Positions 35,124-43,200 of a stretch of DNA of 64,000 nucleotides are shown here, piece after piece. Under the pieces are notes generated by a model, which was not told where the DNA came from, made no database searches, and worked only from the letters and a program-made list of their open reading frames with translations. Both the position numbers and the translations under genes were made by a program. The first letter of the stretch is position 1; every line of letters starts with the position of its first letter. Where the stretch lies: the NCBI GenBank assembly GCA_002396885.1, contig DGXY01000119.1, positions 29,688-93,687 of the forward strand, read 5' to 3'. This DNA is from Akkermansiaceae bacterium UBA5020. GTDB taxonomy: Bacteria; Verrucomicrobiota; Verrucomicrobiia; Verrucomicrobiales; DEV007.

Positions 35124-37886
35124 ATGAGCGAATCCGACGGCTCCTCCAGCTACAAAGCGACCCTGAACCTCCCCGACACGGCCTTCCCGATGCGGGGAGA
35201 CCTCGTCACGCGCGAACCCGATCGCCTCGCCCGCTGGGAGAAGGACGGCCTCTATCACCGCATCGTCGAGCGCCGCCGCGCCGCCGCCCTGCCGAAATTC
35301 ATCCTCCACGATGGCCCGCCCTTTGCCAATGGCGACGTCCACATGGGCACGGCCCTGAACAAGGTGCTGAAGGACCTCGTCATCAAGAGCAAGTCGATGG
35401 CCGGCCACGAGTGCCCCTACATCCCCGGTTGGGACTGCCACGGGCTGCCGATTGAGTTCAAGGTAGTGAAGGAAACCCGCGGCCTCGAGCCCGCCGAGAT
35501 CCGCCGCCGTTCCGAGGCCTTCGCCCGGGAATACATCGACATCCAGCGCAATTCCTTCCGTCGCCTCGGCGTCCTCGGCGACTGGGAGAATCCCTATCTC
35601 ACCCTCTCGCCCGAATACGAGGCCGACATCATCCGCGTCTTCGCGACCCTCGTGGAGAAGGGCCTCGTCTACCAGAGTCAGAAACCGGTGCAGTGGAGCT
35701 ACGGTGCCCAGACCGCGCTGGCCGAGGCCGAGGTCGAGTACATGGACGTGAAGGATCCCGCGGTCTTCGTGAAGTTCCCCCTCGTCACCGGTGTCTTCGC
35801 CGGAGAAAGTTCGATGGTGATCTGGACGACGACGCCCTGGACCCTCCCGGCGAACCTCGGCATCGCGGTGCATCCGCTCTTCACCTACCTGCGCGGCCAG
35901 TTCACCCATGCCGAACGCGGGGTGACGGAGAATTTCATCATCGTCCGCGAACTCGTCGAGACCTTCGGTCAAAAGACCGGCTTTGTTCCCTCGGGCGAAT
36001 TGTCCGAACTGAAGGGCGCGGAGCTCGAGGGAGCCGAGGCCCAGCATCCCTTCCTCCCCCGTACCTCGCGGCTCATCCTTGCCGAGTTCGTCACCACCGA
36101 GACCGGGACGGGCGCAGTCCACATCGCCCCGGGCCACGGGTCCGAGGATTACATGGCCGGGCAACAAAACGGCCTCGGCCTCCTTTCTCCGGTCGATGAT
36201 CTCGGCAAGTTCACCGACGAAGTCGGCGTCGATTTCCTCGTCGGCCAACACGTCCACGAGTCGAACGTGCCCATCATCAAGCTGCTCGCACAAAAGGGCG
36301 CGCTCGTCGGCAAGGAAAACTACCTCCACAGCTACCCGCATTGCTGGCGATCGAAGACGCCCGTCATTTTCCGCTCGGTGCCGCAGTTCTTCATCAAGAT
36401 CGACGCCCTCCGCAGCACGGCGCTGAAGGAGATTGACCGCGTCCAGTGGCTCCCGCATTGGGGCCGCAACCGCATCTACGGAACGGTCGAGTCCCGACCC
36501 GATTGGTGCATCTCGCGCCAACGCACCTGGGGCGTGCCGCTGCCGGTCTTCTACGACGCGCAGACTTCCGAGCCCATCCTCGATGCGGGCCTCGCGCGCC
36601 GCGTCGCCGATCTCACCGAGTCGGACGGCACCAACCTCTGGTTTGAAAAAGACGACGCCTGGTGGGCGGAGCAACTCGGCCTGCCCGTCGGCACGACACG
36701 ATGCACCGACACCCTCGATGTCTGGATCGACTCGGGATCGAGCCACGTCGCGGTGATGGACCGCCATCCCGAACTGCATTGTCCCGCCGACCTCTACCTC
36801 GAAGCCACCGACCAACACCGCGGCTGGTTCCAGAGCTCGCTCATGCTCAGCGTCGCAGTGCGCGACGCCGCTCCCTACAAGGCGGTGATGACGCACGGTT
36901 TCGTCGTCGACCAGGATAAAAAGAAGATCTCGAAGTCCGAGGCCGCGAAGTCGGGCAAGCCGGTCGATGCCGCGTATTTCTACAACAAATACGGCGCCGA
37001 CATCCTCCGTCTCTGGGTCAGCAGCATCGACTGGCAGAACGAGGTGCCCTTTGGCGAAGACCTCTTCAAGCAGACCGCCGAGCCCTACCGCCGCTTCCGC
37101 AACACTCTGCGCATTCTCCTCGCGAACCTCCAGGACTTCGACGCGTCGAAGGACGCCGTCGTTGATGCGGAATTTTCCCTACTCGATCGCTGGATCCTCG
37201 AACGGCTCCATGCGGTCGTCGTCGAATGCCGCGAGGCCTATGCCGCCTACGAGTTCCGCAAGGTCTTCAACACGCTCAACCAATTCTGCGCCGTTGATCT
37301 CAGCGCCCTCTACGTCGACATCACGAAGGACCGCATGTACTGCGACGCCGCCGCATCGCCGCGCCGCCGCGCGACGCAGACGGCGATGCACCGGGTCTTT
37401 GAGGCGCTCGTGAAGCTGCTCGCGCCCGTCCTTTCCTTCACCGCCGACGAGGCCTGGGAATACGCCGGCAAGAAGGAGTCCGTCCACCTTGAGCTTTTCC
37501 CCGAGGCTGAAGCCGCCTATGCCGGAGCGACCGCGTCGGACAAAATTGCGCAGCTTTCTCGCCTCCGCGACCTCGCCCAGGTCGCGATCGATGCCGCGGT
37601 GAAGGCCGACGAATTCAAGAAGCGCGAGTCTGCCGCCGTCGTCTTCCACTTGCCCGCCGATGATCCGGCCCGCGCCGTGCTCGCCGAGTCGACCGGAGAA
37701 GCGCTCGAGTTCCTCATGGTTTCGAGCGTCACGGTTTCGGACACGGCGGGCGAGGCGAAAGCCACCGTCGCCGCGACCAGCCACGCCGAGTGTCCGCGCT
37801 GCCGGCGTTCCCTGCCCCTCGTCGCGAGCGGGCTCTGCCAGCGGTGTGAGGAAGTCGTCTCAGCCTTTGAACCGGTTGCTTCCTAG
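35124..37886 (+). CDS. ileS: Isoleucyl-tRNA synthetase
   Basis: A 920-residue class I aminoacyl-tRNA synthetase that charges tRNA-Ile. The HIGH motif is VHMG in DGPPFANGDVHMGTAL, followed by GWDCHGLPIEFKV. The editing domain shows TTPWTLPANLGIA and the VHIAPGHG loop with GSEDY. The KMSKS motif is KKISKSEAAKSG at about residue 606, preceded by ATDQHRGWFQSSLM. The C-terminus carries a zinc finger, CPRC with CQRC near the end. Length and domain order fit the bacterial type close to E. coli IleS. It is followed 44 bases later by lspA, an arrangement found in many bacteria. Confidence 0.98.
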   Translation: MSESDGSSSYKATLNLPDTAFPMRGDLVTREPDRLARWEKDGLYHRIVERRRAAALPKFILHDGPPFANGDVHMGTALNKVLKDLVIKSKSMAGHECPYIPGWDCHGLPIEFKVVKETRGLEPAEIRRRSEAFAREYIDIQRNSFRRLGVLGDWENPYLTLSPEYEADIIRVFATLVEKGLVYQSQKPVQWSYGAQTALAEAEVEYMDVKDPAVFVKFPLVTGVFAGESSMVIWTTTPWTLPANLGIAVHPLFTYLRGQFTHAERGVTENFIIVRELVETFGQKTGFVPSGELSELKGAELEGAEAQHPFLPRTSRLILAEFVTTETGTGAVHIAPGHGSEDYMAGQQNGLGLLSPVDDLGKFTDEVGVDFLVGQHVHESNVPIIKLLAQKGALVGKENYLHSYPHCWRSKTPVIFRSVPQFFIKIDALRSTALKEIDRVQWLPHWGRNRIYGTVESRPDWCISRQRTWGVPLPVFYDAQTSEPILDAGLARRVADLTESDGTNLWFEKDDAWWAEQLGLPVGTTRCTDTLDVWIDSGSSHVAVMDRHPELHCPADLYLEATDQHRGWFQSSLMLSVAVRDAAPYKAVMTHGFVVDQDKKKISKSEAAKSGKPVDAAYFYNKYGADILRLWVSSIDWQNEVPFGEDLFKQTAEPYRRFRNTLRILLANLQDFDASKDAVVDAEFSLLDRWILERLHAVVVECREAYAAYEFRKVFNTLNQFCAVDLSALYVDITKDRMYCDAAASPRRRATQTAMHRVFEALVKLLAPVLSFTADEAWEYAGKKESVHLELFPEAEAAYAGATASDKIAQLSRLRDLAQVAIDAAVKADEFKKRESAAVVFHLPADDPARAVLAESTGEALEFLMVSSVTVSDTAGEAKATVAATSHAECPRCRRSLPLVASGLCQRCEEVVSAFEPVAS

Positions 37887-37930
37887 ACGGTCGAAGGCTC
37901 GACTGGATTTGGACCACGAATCTACCCCGC

Positions 37931-38461
37931 ATGATCCGATACTTTCTCCTCCTCACCGTTCCGCTCTTCGCCCTCGACCAGTGGACGAAGTGGCTCATCC
38001 TGCAGCGTTTCCCGGACTATGGATCGCCCGAGAATTTCATCGAAGTGATCCCCGGCTTCTTCAACTTCGTCCGCGTCCACAACACGGGCATGGCCTTCGG
38101 CTTGTTGAACGGCTACGAGCATGCCAACTGGATCTTCGGCGCGATCGGCCTCATCGCCCTCACCGGCATCACCCTTCTCTGGAAGAAGGGCGCCTTTCCT
38201 GACAAAACCTCCAAAACCGCCGCCGCCCTCCTCGTCAGTGGCATCTTTGGCAATCTCACCGACCGCATCCTCCCGGGCCGTGGTTACGTCGTCGACTTCC
38301 TCGACTTCCAACCGCCCTTCTACAAGCTGATCGACGAGTCGGGCCACTTCCCTTCCTTCAATGTCGCCGACTCGTGCATCTGCGTGGCGGCGGGGCTGCT
38401 GATCCTCTCGGCCTTCCGCCAGCCGGACGGATCGAAGAGAAAGAAGAAGGCCACGGCCTGA
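37931..38461 (+). CDS. lspA: Lipoprotein signal peptidase (signal peptidase II)
   Basis: A 176-residue inner-membrane aspartyl protease that removes the signal peptide from prolipoproteins. Marks of the family are FALDQWTKW near the N-terminus, FNFVRVHNTGMAFGLL, FGNLTDRILPGRGYVVDFLDF with the first catalytic Asp, and FNVADSCI with the second. Four membrane helices are visible. A basic tail GSKRKKKATA closes the protein. It lies directly downstream of ileS and 14 bases before the rhodanese-like gene. The window also holds a clear lipoprotein substrate, the RlpA-like protein. Confidence 0.95.
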   Translation: MIRYFLLLTVPLFALDQWTKWLILQRFPDYGSPENFIEVIPGFFNFVRVHNTGMAFGLLNGYEHANWIFGAIGLIALTGITLLWKKGAFPDKTSKTAAALLVSGIFGNLTDRILPGRGYVVDFLDFQPPFYKLIDESGHFPSFNVADSCICVAAGLLILSAFRQPDGSKRKKKATA

Positions 38462-38475
38462 ACGCCGTCGTCGCG

Positions 38476-38994
38476 ATGAGCCGGAAGGGAATCATCACCG
38501 TCGCGCTGCTGTTTCTCGTTGCCTTTCTTTTGCTGCAGGTTGCCACGCGCGGTTATCGCGAGATCGAGGCGCTGCAATCGATGGAGAAGGCCATGGCCGC
38601 GGTGCGCCGGGATTTCCCGGAAGCGAAGCCGGTCTCGACAGCGCAGCTGGCGGCGTGGATCGAGCAAAAAGAAGGCGTCGTGATCATCGATGTGAGGGCA
38701 CCGGAGGAGTTCGCCGTGAGCCTGATCCCTGGAGCGCGAAGGGAACCCACCGTCTTGGAAGCCGCCAAGATGGCCGAAGGCTCAATGCGGGTCGTTGTTT
38801 ACGACGCCGTCGGATTCCGCTCCGCCGAATTCACGGAGGCCTTGGCCGCCGCGGGATGCGGGGAGACCTTATACCTCGAAGGCGGCATCTTCCAATGGGC
38901 CAACGAAGGGCGCCCCCTCGTCGGTGCCGACGGCGAACCCTCGACGAAGGTGCATCCTTACAACAAGCTATGGGGAAGACTGGTGAAGCCGTAG
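38476..38994 (+). CDS. Membrane-anchored rhodanese-like protein without the active-site Cys
   Basis: A 172-residue protein with an N-terminal membrane helix (residues 6-20, IITVALLFLVAFLLL) and one rhodanese domain. The domain shows VVIIDVRAPEEFAVSLIPGA and ends in LYLEGGIFQWANEG. Where active rhodaneses have a Cys in the loop C-x-x-G-x-R-S, this one reads VVVYDAVGFRS with an Asp at that place, so sulfur transfer is not expected; it may bind a partner or be a non-catalytic sensor. A longer reading from 38374 would overlap lspA. The start at 38476 is 14 bases after the lspA stop. The stop codon TAG lies inside the first REP-like repeat. Confidence 0.83.
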   Translation: MSRKGIITVALLFLVAFLLLQVATRGYREIEALQSMEKAMAAVRRDFPEAKPVSTAQLAAWIEQKEGVVIIDVRAPEEFAVSLIPGARREPTVLEAAKMAEGSMRVVVYDAVGFRSAEFTEALAAAGCGETLYLEGGIFQWANEGRPLVGADGEPSTKVHPYNKLWGRLVKP

Positions 38995-39157
38995 CTACGA
39001 GCGTGAGCGAGTAGACCCGCCGTGCCATCTTACGCGCGCCATCCGCGCTCCATTCGCTCACGCTCATGGCTACGATCTTCCCCGTAGCTACGAGCTTGAG
39101 CGAGTAGACCCGCCGTGCCACCTTGCACGCTCCATTCGCTCACGCTCATGGCTACGG
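38991..39157. repeat. REP-like palindromic repeats, tandem pair
   Basis: Two copies (38991-39074 and 39084-39157) of an imperfect palindrome. Each begins GTAGCTACGAGC(G/T)TGAGCGAG and ends CATTCGCTCACGCTCATGGCTAC, so the two arms of about 24 bases can pair around a spacer. The same unit recurs at 39787-39871 and 48641-48729. The pair borders the RAYT transposase remnant, as is usual for REP sequences of this class. Confidence 0.85.
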
Positions 39158-39165
39158 GCAACCGG

Positions 39166-39741
39166 TTAGGCGACAAGGAGCTTTCCGTAGTAGATCTTCC
39201 AAAACCGCTCCCAGTAGTCATCTTGGCGTGGATCGAGATCCGGATATCCAGGAACGATGGCGCCTTCGAAGGGCCACGCGTCACCCTCTCCGACCAACCC
39301 TGCTCGCATGGGATTTTGCAGGATGTATCCGGCATGCGATTCGAACCGATCCCGTCCGCGCTCGGCGTCCCGCAAGACGTGGTCTTAGGGCTGGGACTGG
39401 AATTGGTATCCGCCCCGGGAGAGGGGACGCTTCAATTGTTTCCTCCAAAAGGAAATCGCGAGGGTCTGATCGCTCTTCTCTTCATCATGCCCGATCAGGA
39501 GAAGGTGAAGATGATCCGGCATCAGGCAGTAGCAAGGTGACGCGACCCGATACCGATGGCACGCATGCAATCCCGCGATTTGAAACCTCAGGAAAAACGC
39601 CTCGTCGAGCCATCCGGTGCGACGGTCTTTGACGGAGAACACCCAGTGCACGACGGCCAATCCACGGTAAGCACTTCGATGCAGCTTCGGTAGATTCCGA
39701 TGTCCCGGGGCTCCTGGTTCGCTCGGCAGTATAGTGTTCAT
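39166..39741 (-). pseudogene. RAYT (REP-associated tyrosine transposase), interrupted by one stop codon
   Basis: On the minus strand one frame runs from an ATG at 39741 to 39166 with a single in-frame TAA at 39385-39387. Before it the protein shows HRSAYRGLAVVHWVFSVKDR and the HUH motif LMPDHLHLLLIG. After it the frame continues without a shift as DHVLRDAERGRDRF and AGYILQNPMRAGLVGEG, the usual RAYT C-terminus. In active RAYTs an aromatic residue commonly stands before DHVLR, so the stop could come from a single change of a Tyr codon. RAYTs are Y1 transposases of the IS200 group that act on REP palindromes. It is flanked on both sides by such palindromes in this window. Confidence 0.85.
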
Positions 39742-39786
39742 GAGTGCAATTATCACCAAGGCGGCGATCGTGATCAAGAAACATTC

Positions 39787-39871
39787 GTAGCTGCGAGCGT
39801 GAGCGAGCAGACCCGCGTCGCGCCACCCCGTGCGTCTTCCGCCATCCATTCGCTCACGCTCATGGCTACGG
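39787..39871. repeat. REP-like palindromic repeat, single copy
   Basis: The same unit as at 38991-39157: it opens GTAGCTGCGAGCGTGAGCGAG and closes CATTCGCTCACGCTCATGGCTAC. It lies 46 bases upstream of the RAYT start, so the transposase remnant is bracketed by REP copies. Confidence 0.85.
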
Positions 39872-39938
39872 GCTGCGAGCCACCGGTTGCGATCTTGGCA
39901 TCCGGCATTATCTTGAAAGTTCCCGAAATTCCCCGACC

Positions 39939-40088
39939 ATGCTACGAATCGCCCCCCGATTCCTGCCCATCGCTTTCCTGATGGTTTTTCAGGCAGGCTT
40001 TGGCGAGGACGCCGCCCCCACCTTCGGGAAAGATCGTGCCTCCTTTCAAGGCCAGGGAATAGACGATCCTTCGCTCCTTCACCAATGA
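39939..40088 (+). CDS. Small secreted peptide, translationally coupled to the RlpA-like gene
   Basis: A 49-residue frame. It begins MLRIAPRFLPIAFLMVFQAG, a good signal peptide with a likely cut near GFGEDA, and leaves a mature peptide of about 28 polar residues ending in DDPSLLHQ. Its TGA overlaps the ATG of the next gene in an ATGA arrangement, the usual sign of coupled translation. I do not recognise the peptide. The short length makes the call uncertain; the overlap and the signal peptide are the support. Confidence 0.5.
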   Translation: MLRIAPRFLPIAFLMVFQAGFGEDAAPTFGKDRASFQGQGIDDPSLLHQ

Positions 40089-40588
40089 TACGTTGTCTCC
40101 CGCTTCTCGCCCTTTCCGGCGCGCTCATGCTCGCCGGCTGTGAAACGCTAGACTTGAACCCTTCCGCCAACACCGGCACACCCTCGGTGACGGTGAAACC
40201 CCTCGGCCAACTCGCGAGTCTCGGCCTCGTCCGCAGCGGCGAGACGTTTTCCGGCCGCACCTCTTGGTACAGTGTCAGGACGAACGGAGGTACGCGCACC
40301 GCGAGCGGTGAAAAATTCTCCGATCATGGCGATACCGCTGCCCACCGCCACCTGCCCTTCGGCACGATGATCGAGGTGACGAATCTCGCCAACGACCATT
40401 CCGTGATCCTGCGGGTAAACGACCGCGGTCCCTACACGGCGGGGCGCGTCCTCGATGTCTCGATCGGCGCGGCGAAGAAGCTTGCCTTCGACAAGCGGGG
40501 CATCACGAATTGCTTGGTCGAGATCCTGCTTCCCGCCGAATCCGCCCCGATCGCGAGCGGCGGCTCAGAGCCCGAAGGCGGCGAGTGA
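40085..40588 (+). CDS. rlpA: RlpA-like lipoprotein (double-psi beta-barrel)
   Basis: A 167-residue lipoprotein. The leader ends in the lipobox LMLAGC, so the Cys at about residue 19 is lipidated. The double-psi beta-barrel domain follows: GRTSWYS, GTRTASGEKF, AHRHLPFGTMIEVTN, VILRVNDRGPY and GRVLDVSIGAAKKLAF. The catalytic-type Asp and His of RlpA lytic transglycosylases are both present in the loops cited. RlpA proteins cut or bind peptidoglycan glycan strands lacking stem peptides. There is no C-terminal SPOR domain, so it is a short form. Its start overlaps the stop of a 49-residue secreted peptide, and its 3' end overlaps the converging DUF4404 gene by 24 bases. Confidence 0.88.
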   Translation: MIRCLPLLALSGALMLAGCETLDLNPSANTGTPSVTVKPLGQLASLGLVRSGETFSGRTSWYSVRTNGGTRTASGEKFSDHGDTAAHRHLPFGTMIEVTNLANDHSVILRVNDRGPYTAGRVLDVSIGAAKKLAFDKRGITNCLVEILLPAESAPIASGGSEPEGGE

Positions 40589-40879
40589 ATTCGAGATCCG
40601 GCCGACCGAGAGGACGAGGCTCGGGTGCTTTTCCTCCCAGTGGGCGAAGTGCTTTTTGAGACCTTCCCACCGGCCCGAGAGCCCCGCTCCCACGGCCTTG
40701 CCCGGATCGCCAAGAGCATTGCTCGTGTCCGAGAGCACGCCGCGGATTTCCCCCGATGCGGGATGTTTTTCAAGGTCCTCGAGGGCGGCCTCGATGGCGA
40801 TGAGAGCATCACGGGTGTCGTCGTCGAGCGCGTCGAGGGCGAGGAGGGAGCGGCGGAGTTCTTCGATTTCCTTGAGCAT
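40565..40879 (-). CDS. DUF4404-family small protein
   Basis: A 104-residue, mostly helical cytosolic protein. It starts MLKEIEELRRSLLALDALDD and closes with WEEKHPSLVLSVGRISNSLAAFGL, matching the pattern of DUF4404: a short coiled helix, a middle segment, then an E-x-x-HP-x-L motif with a closing helix. The function of the family is unknown. The ATG at 40879 is preferred; a TTG at 40915 would add 12 residues. It converges with the RlpA-like gene and overlaps it by 24 bases. Confidence 0.72.
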   Translation of the reverse strand: MLKEIEELRRSLLALDALDDDTRDALIAIEAALEDLEKHPASGEIRGVLSDTSNALGDPGKAVGAGLSGRWEGLKKHFAHWEEKHPSLVLSVGRISNSLAAFGL

Positions 40880-40948
40880 GGCGGAGAGTTGGTTTGCGGA
40901 GGAGTATCGCGGCAAGAGGCAGGAGGTTCAAGTGCCGGAGCCAAGGGG

Positions 40949-41401
40949 CTACTTGCCGTAGCTCTCCTGCCCGGCGCGGTAAGCGGCGTCGAGGAAGGCG
41001 GTGAGGTCCATCAACTGGCGCGCGCTCATGTCTTTCGTAAAGTCGGGCATGACTGGTTCTATCCCGCCGCTGGCTTCGGCCCCCGTGAGGATGGCGCGGT
41101 ATTGCTCGGTGACGACGTGCCGGGGATTGGTGATGGCGATGACGAGATCCTCGTAGCGTTTCACGAAACGAACCTGCCCGGCAAGGTTCAACTCGATCCG
41201 GCGTTGACTCTTGGGATCGGGCAGTTCCGTTTTCGCGACGGTGTGGCACTGGAGGCAATTCAGAGCGATGAAGGCCTCGCGGCCGTCATCGACTTCGCCG
41301 CCGGGAAAGCGGAATCCTCCAGGTTCGGCGGCAAGAGGGGCGATCGATCCGAAGAGGGAAAGCAGTGGCAGGACGAGAAGGGGGAGGGCGGATTTTTTCA
41401 T
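40949..41401 (-). CDS. Small secreted c-type cytochrome
   Basis: A 150-residue protein with a signal peptide (MKKSALPLLVLPLLSLFGSIAPLAA) and one heme-c site, CLQCH, at about residue 48. The distal ligand is probably the Met in IEPVMPDF, followed by MSARQLMDLTAFLDA, the usual last helix of class I cytochrome c. It would carry electrons in the periplasm. The start at 41401 was chosen because the frame further upstream contains a tRNA fragment. Nearest neighbour on the same strand is the formylglycine-enzyme-like gene 356 bases upstream. Confidence 0.85.
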   Translation of the reverse strand: MKKSALPLLVLPLLSLFGSIAPLAAEPGGFRFPGGEVDDGREAFIALNCLQCHTVAKTELPDPKSQRRIELNLAGQVRFVKRYEDLVIAITNPRHVVTEQYRAILTGAEASGGIEPVMPDFTKDMSARQLMDLTAFLDAAYRAGQESYGK

Positions 41402-41757
41402 GGGGAAGGTTCTGTGATTATCATGCCGGTTTGGCGCGGATTTGGCGCTGCGTTTCTTGTCATTTTCCGGGCGGCGGCCGCTCGTGATGCCGGGAAGACC
41501 GGGAAGTGGCTCGAGGCGGATTCGAACCGCCGACTCGCGGATTTTCAAAGGCACTGCCGCCAATGTCGAGGCGAGGGACTGGGCGTGCCGCGATCATGGC
41601 GGACGGGATCCTGGCAGGATGCACGGGCAAACGTCCGCGAGCCAAACGGGGCAGGGGTTTGCGCGACTTGCCCTTCACGGCCTCTCGGATATCCCCCAAA
41701 TTTTCCCCGCATCAGGCGGGAGGAAAACGGTTTAGAGCGTGAAAGGAAAAGGGGGTA
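41402..41757. other. Intergenic region carrying a tRNA-Phe fragment
   Basis: This 356-base gap between the cytochrome gene and the formylglycine-enzyme-like gene holds the tRNA-Phe 3' half listed separately. Outside that fragment I see no coding frame, promoter or hairpin that I can support. Confidence 0.5.
41506..41548 (-). repeat. Copy of the 3' half of tRNA-Phe (possible attachment-site relic)
   Basis: Forty-two of 43 bases match the intact tRNA-Phe gene at 43013-43085, in the same orientation, from the anticodon loop to the 3' end and one base beyond. The 5' half is absent, so it cannot be a working tRNA. It forms a direct repeat with the intact gene about 1.5 kb away. A copied tRNA 3' end is the usual mark of integration by a tyrosine recombinase. 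Confidence 0.8.
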
Positions 41758-42786
41758 TTAGGGACTCGCCACGCGGAAACCGACGAAGTTGTTCTCGAAG
41801 CTGGGTCTGCCGGTGTCCCGGAAGGAGGAACTCAGGATGAGCTCGGCGAGAAACCACGAACCGCCCCGCAGCCCCCGAAAATCAACGCTGATCACGGCGT
41901 CGTTCCATTCCCACACGTTCCCTCCCTGGTCGAAGGTCCCGTAAAATCCCGCGCTTCCGGTGTAGGCACCGACAGGAGTCAAGGCATCGACTACCGAATT
42001 GAAGTTGGCCGAATTCGCTCCGCCGGGCGGTGCCTCGGCCGTTGGTGCCGCGTTGCTTTTCGTCGGGTAGAGCCAATAGTTGTCCCCGTCTCCTCCGTCG
42101 TCTGCAGGCTGATGATACGCGGCCTTGTACCACTCGTCCTCGCTCGGGATCCAGAACTTCGCGCCCCATTGGCGCGAAAAACTCACGCCGGCCACCGCGC
42201 CGTCCAAGGTGTAGGCTCCTCGCTCCGTTGTCGCCGCCGTCTGCGGCCCGGTCGGCCTCCCGTTGTGCAGCCAATTGCAGAAGCGCGCCGCGTCGAACCA
42301 GCTCACGTAGGTCACCGGTCGCGAGCCGTCCCCGATCACGCTGTAGGTGAAGCTGCCCGAACTCCCGCTCTGGTCGATCCCCTTGATTTTGTTGTCGGTT
42401 TCCATGGCCGCGTTGAACAGTCCGAACGCGTCCGTCGCCGCCACTGCGTTCAGAAACGCCGTGTATTGCGCTAGGGTCAGCTCGGTCTTCCCGATCTTGA
42501 ACTCGTAGGGCACCGCTCCGAAGGTCGTGGTGTCCGCCGCATTCCCCGCATTCCCCACCGTCACCATCTCGACGAAGGCCGCGGGCGTCGGGGGCATCGT
42601 CGCCGCCGCGAGCTGCGCCTTCAAGGTCGCGATCTGTTTCTTCAGCTTCTTGATGATCCGCGCCGAGGCGCTCGAAGAGGTAGCTTCCACGCTCTGGACC
42701 AGACTCAGCGGTCCGGGCAGACTGAAGCCGAGGGCCAGAAGGAAGAGGACCGTGAGGCTTCGATGGAGGGAGGGTCGCCGGTTCAT
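41758..42786 (-). CDS. Formylglycine-generating-enzyme (SUMF1)-fold secreted protein
   Basis: A 342-residue protein with a signal peptide (SLTVLFLLALGFSLPGPLSLV), a short coiled coil at about residues 45-60 (RIIKKLKKQIATLKAQLAA) and then the FGE/SUMF1 fold. Family blocks are FKIGKTELTLAQYTAFLNAV, VTYVSWFDAARFCNWL, FWIPSEDEWYKAAYH, GTFDQGGNVWEWNDAV and FRGLRGGSW, with GFRVAS at the end. The Cys pair used by true formylglycine-generating enzymes is not seen in the terminal block, so it is more likely a SUMF1-like protein of other function. The coiled coil and leader are typical of Verrucomicrobiota members. The gene lies between tRNA-Phe and a copy of its 3' half. Confidence 0.85.
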   Translation of the reverse strand: MNRRPSLHRSLTVLFLLALGFSLPGPLSLVQSVEATSSSASARIIKKLKKQIATLKAQLAAATMPPTPAAFVEMVTVGNAGNAADTTTFGAVPYEFKIGKTELTLAQYTAFLNAVAATDAFGLFNAAMETDNKIKGIDQSGSSGSFTYSVIGDGSRPVTYVSWFDAARFCNWLHNGRPTGPQTAATTERGAYTLDGAVAGVSFSRQWGAKFWIPSEDEWYKAAYHQPADDGGDGDNYWLYPTKSNAAPTAEAPPGGANSANFNSVVDALTPVGAYTGSAGFYGTFDQGGNVWEWNDAVISVDFRGLRGGSWFLAELILSSSFRDTGRPSFENNFVGFRVASP

Positions 42787-43012
42787 GGGGCGATGGTTCC
42801 AGACTCCTCCTCGAAAGCAAATAAAAAAGTGCAGCACACCGCGCACAAGGGCCAAAGGGGGGCGGGGCTTGGAGCGCCGTCCTCGTGGTGGGTCCCTTTG
42901 GGAAAATTCTCAGCTAGCGGGCGGGAAAACGCGAGACCCGAAAGTGGCAGAGGAGTGGCAAAGAAAGAACTCTCCCAGACCAAGGAAAGTCATGAGTCAC
43001 TGATCGTGAAAG

Positions 43013-43085
43013 TGGCTCGAGGCGGATTCGAACCGCCGACACGCGGATTTTCAATCCGCTGCTCTACCAACTGAGCTATCGAGCC
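43013..43085 (-). tRNA. tRNA-Phe (anticodon GAA)
   Basis: A complete cloverleaf on the minus strand: acceptor GGCTCGA with TCGAGCC, D-arm AGCTCAGTTGGTAGAGC, anticodon loop TTGAAAA between GCGGA and TCCGC, and T-arm GGCGGTTCGAATCCGCC. The discriminator is A. The CCA end is not encoded. Confidence 0.97.
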
Positions 43086-43200
43086 TTTCCACGACTTGGC
43101 AGGACGGGCGAACCCGATCCGGCAGGGGGGGAGAATTTAACCGGGCGACCGGGAATGACAACCGGAAAATGTGCCGATTTCCTTCCGACTAGATCACCGA

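Noticed and set aside
38991..39157. CRISPR array
   Set aside because: Only two tandem units with palindromic arms and no regular unique spacers; the copies match REP elements beside a RAYT gene and no cas gene is present.
41402..41563. Upstream extension of the small cytochrome c gene
   Set aside because: It would translate the tRNA-Phe fragment and precede a clear signal peptide.
41758..42786. True formylglycine-generating enzyme working with the sulfotransferase pathway
   Set aside because: The active-site Cys pair is not seen, no sulfatase gene is in the window, and FGE acts on sulfatases, not on sulfotransfer.
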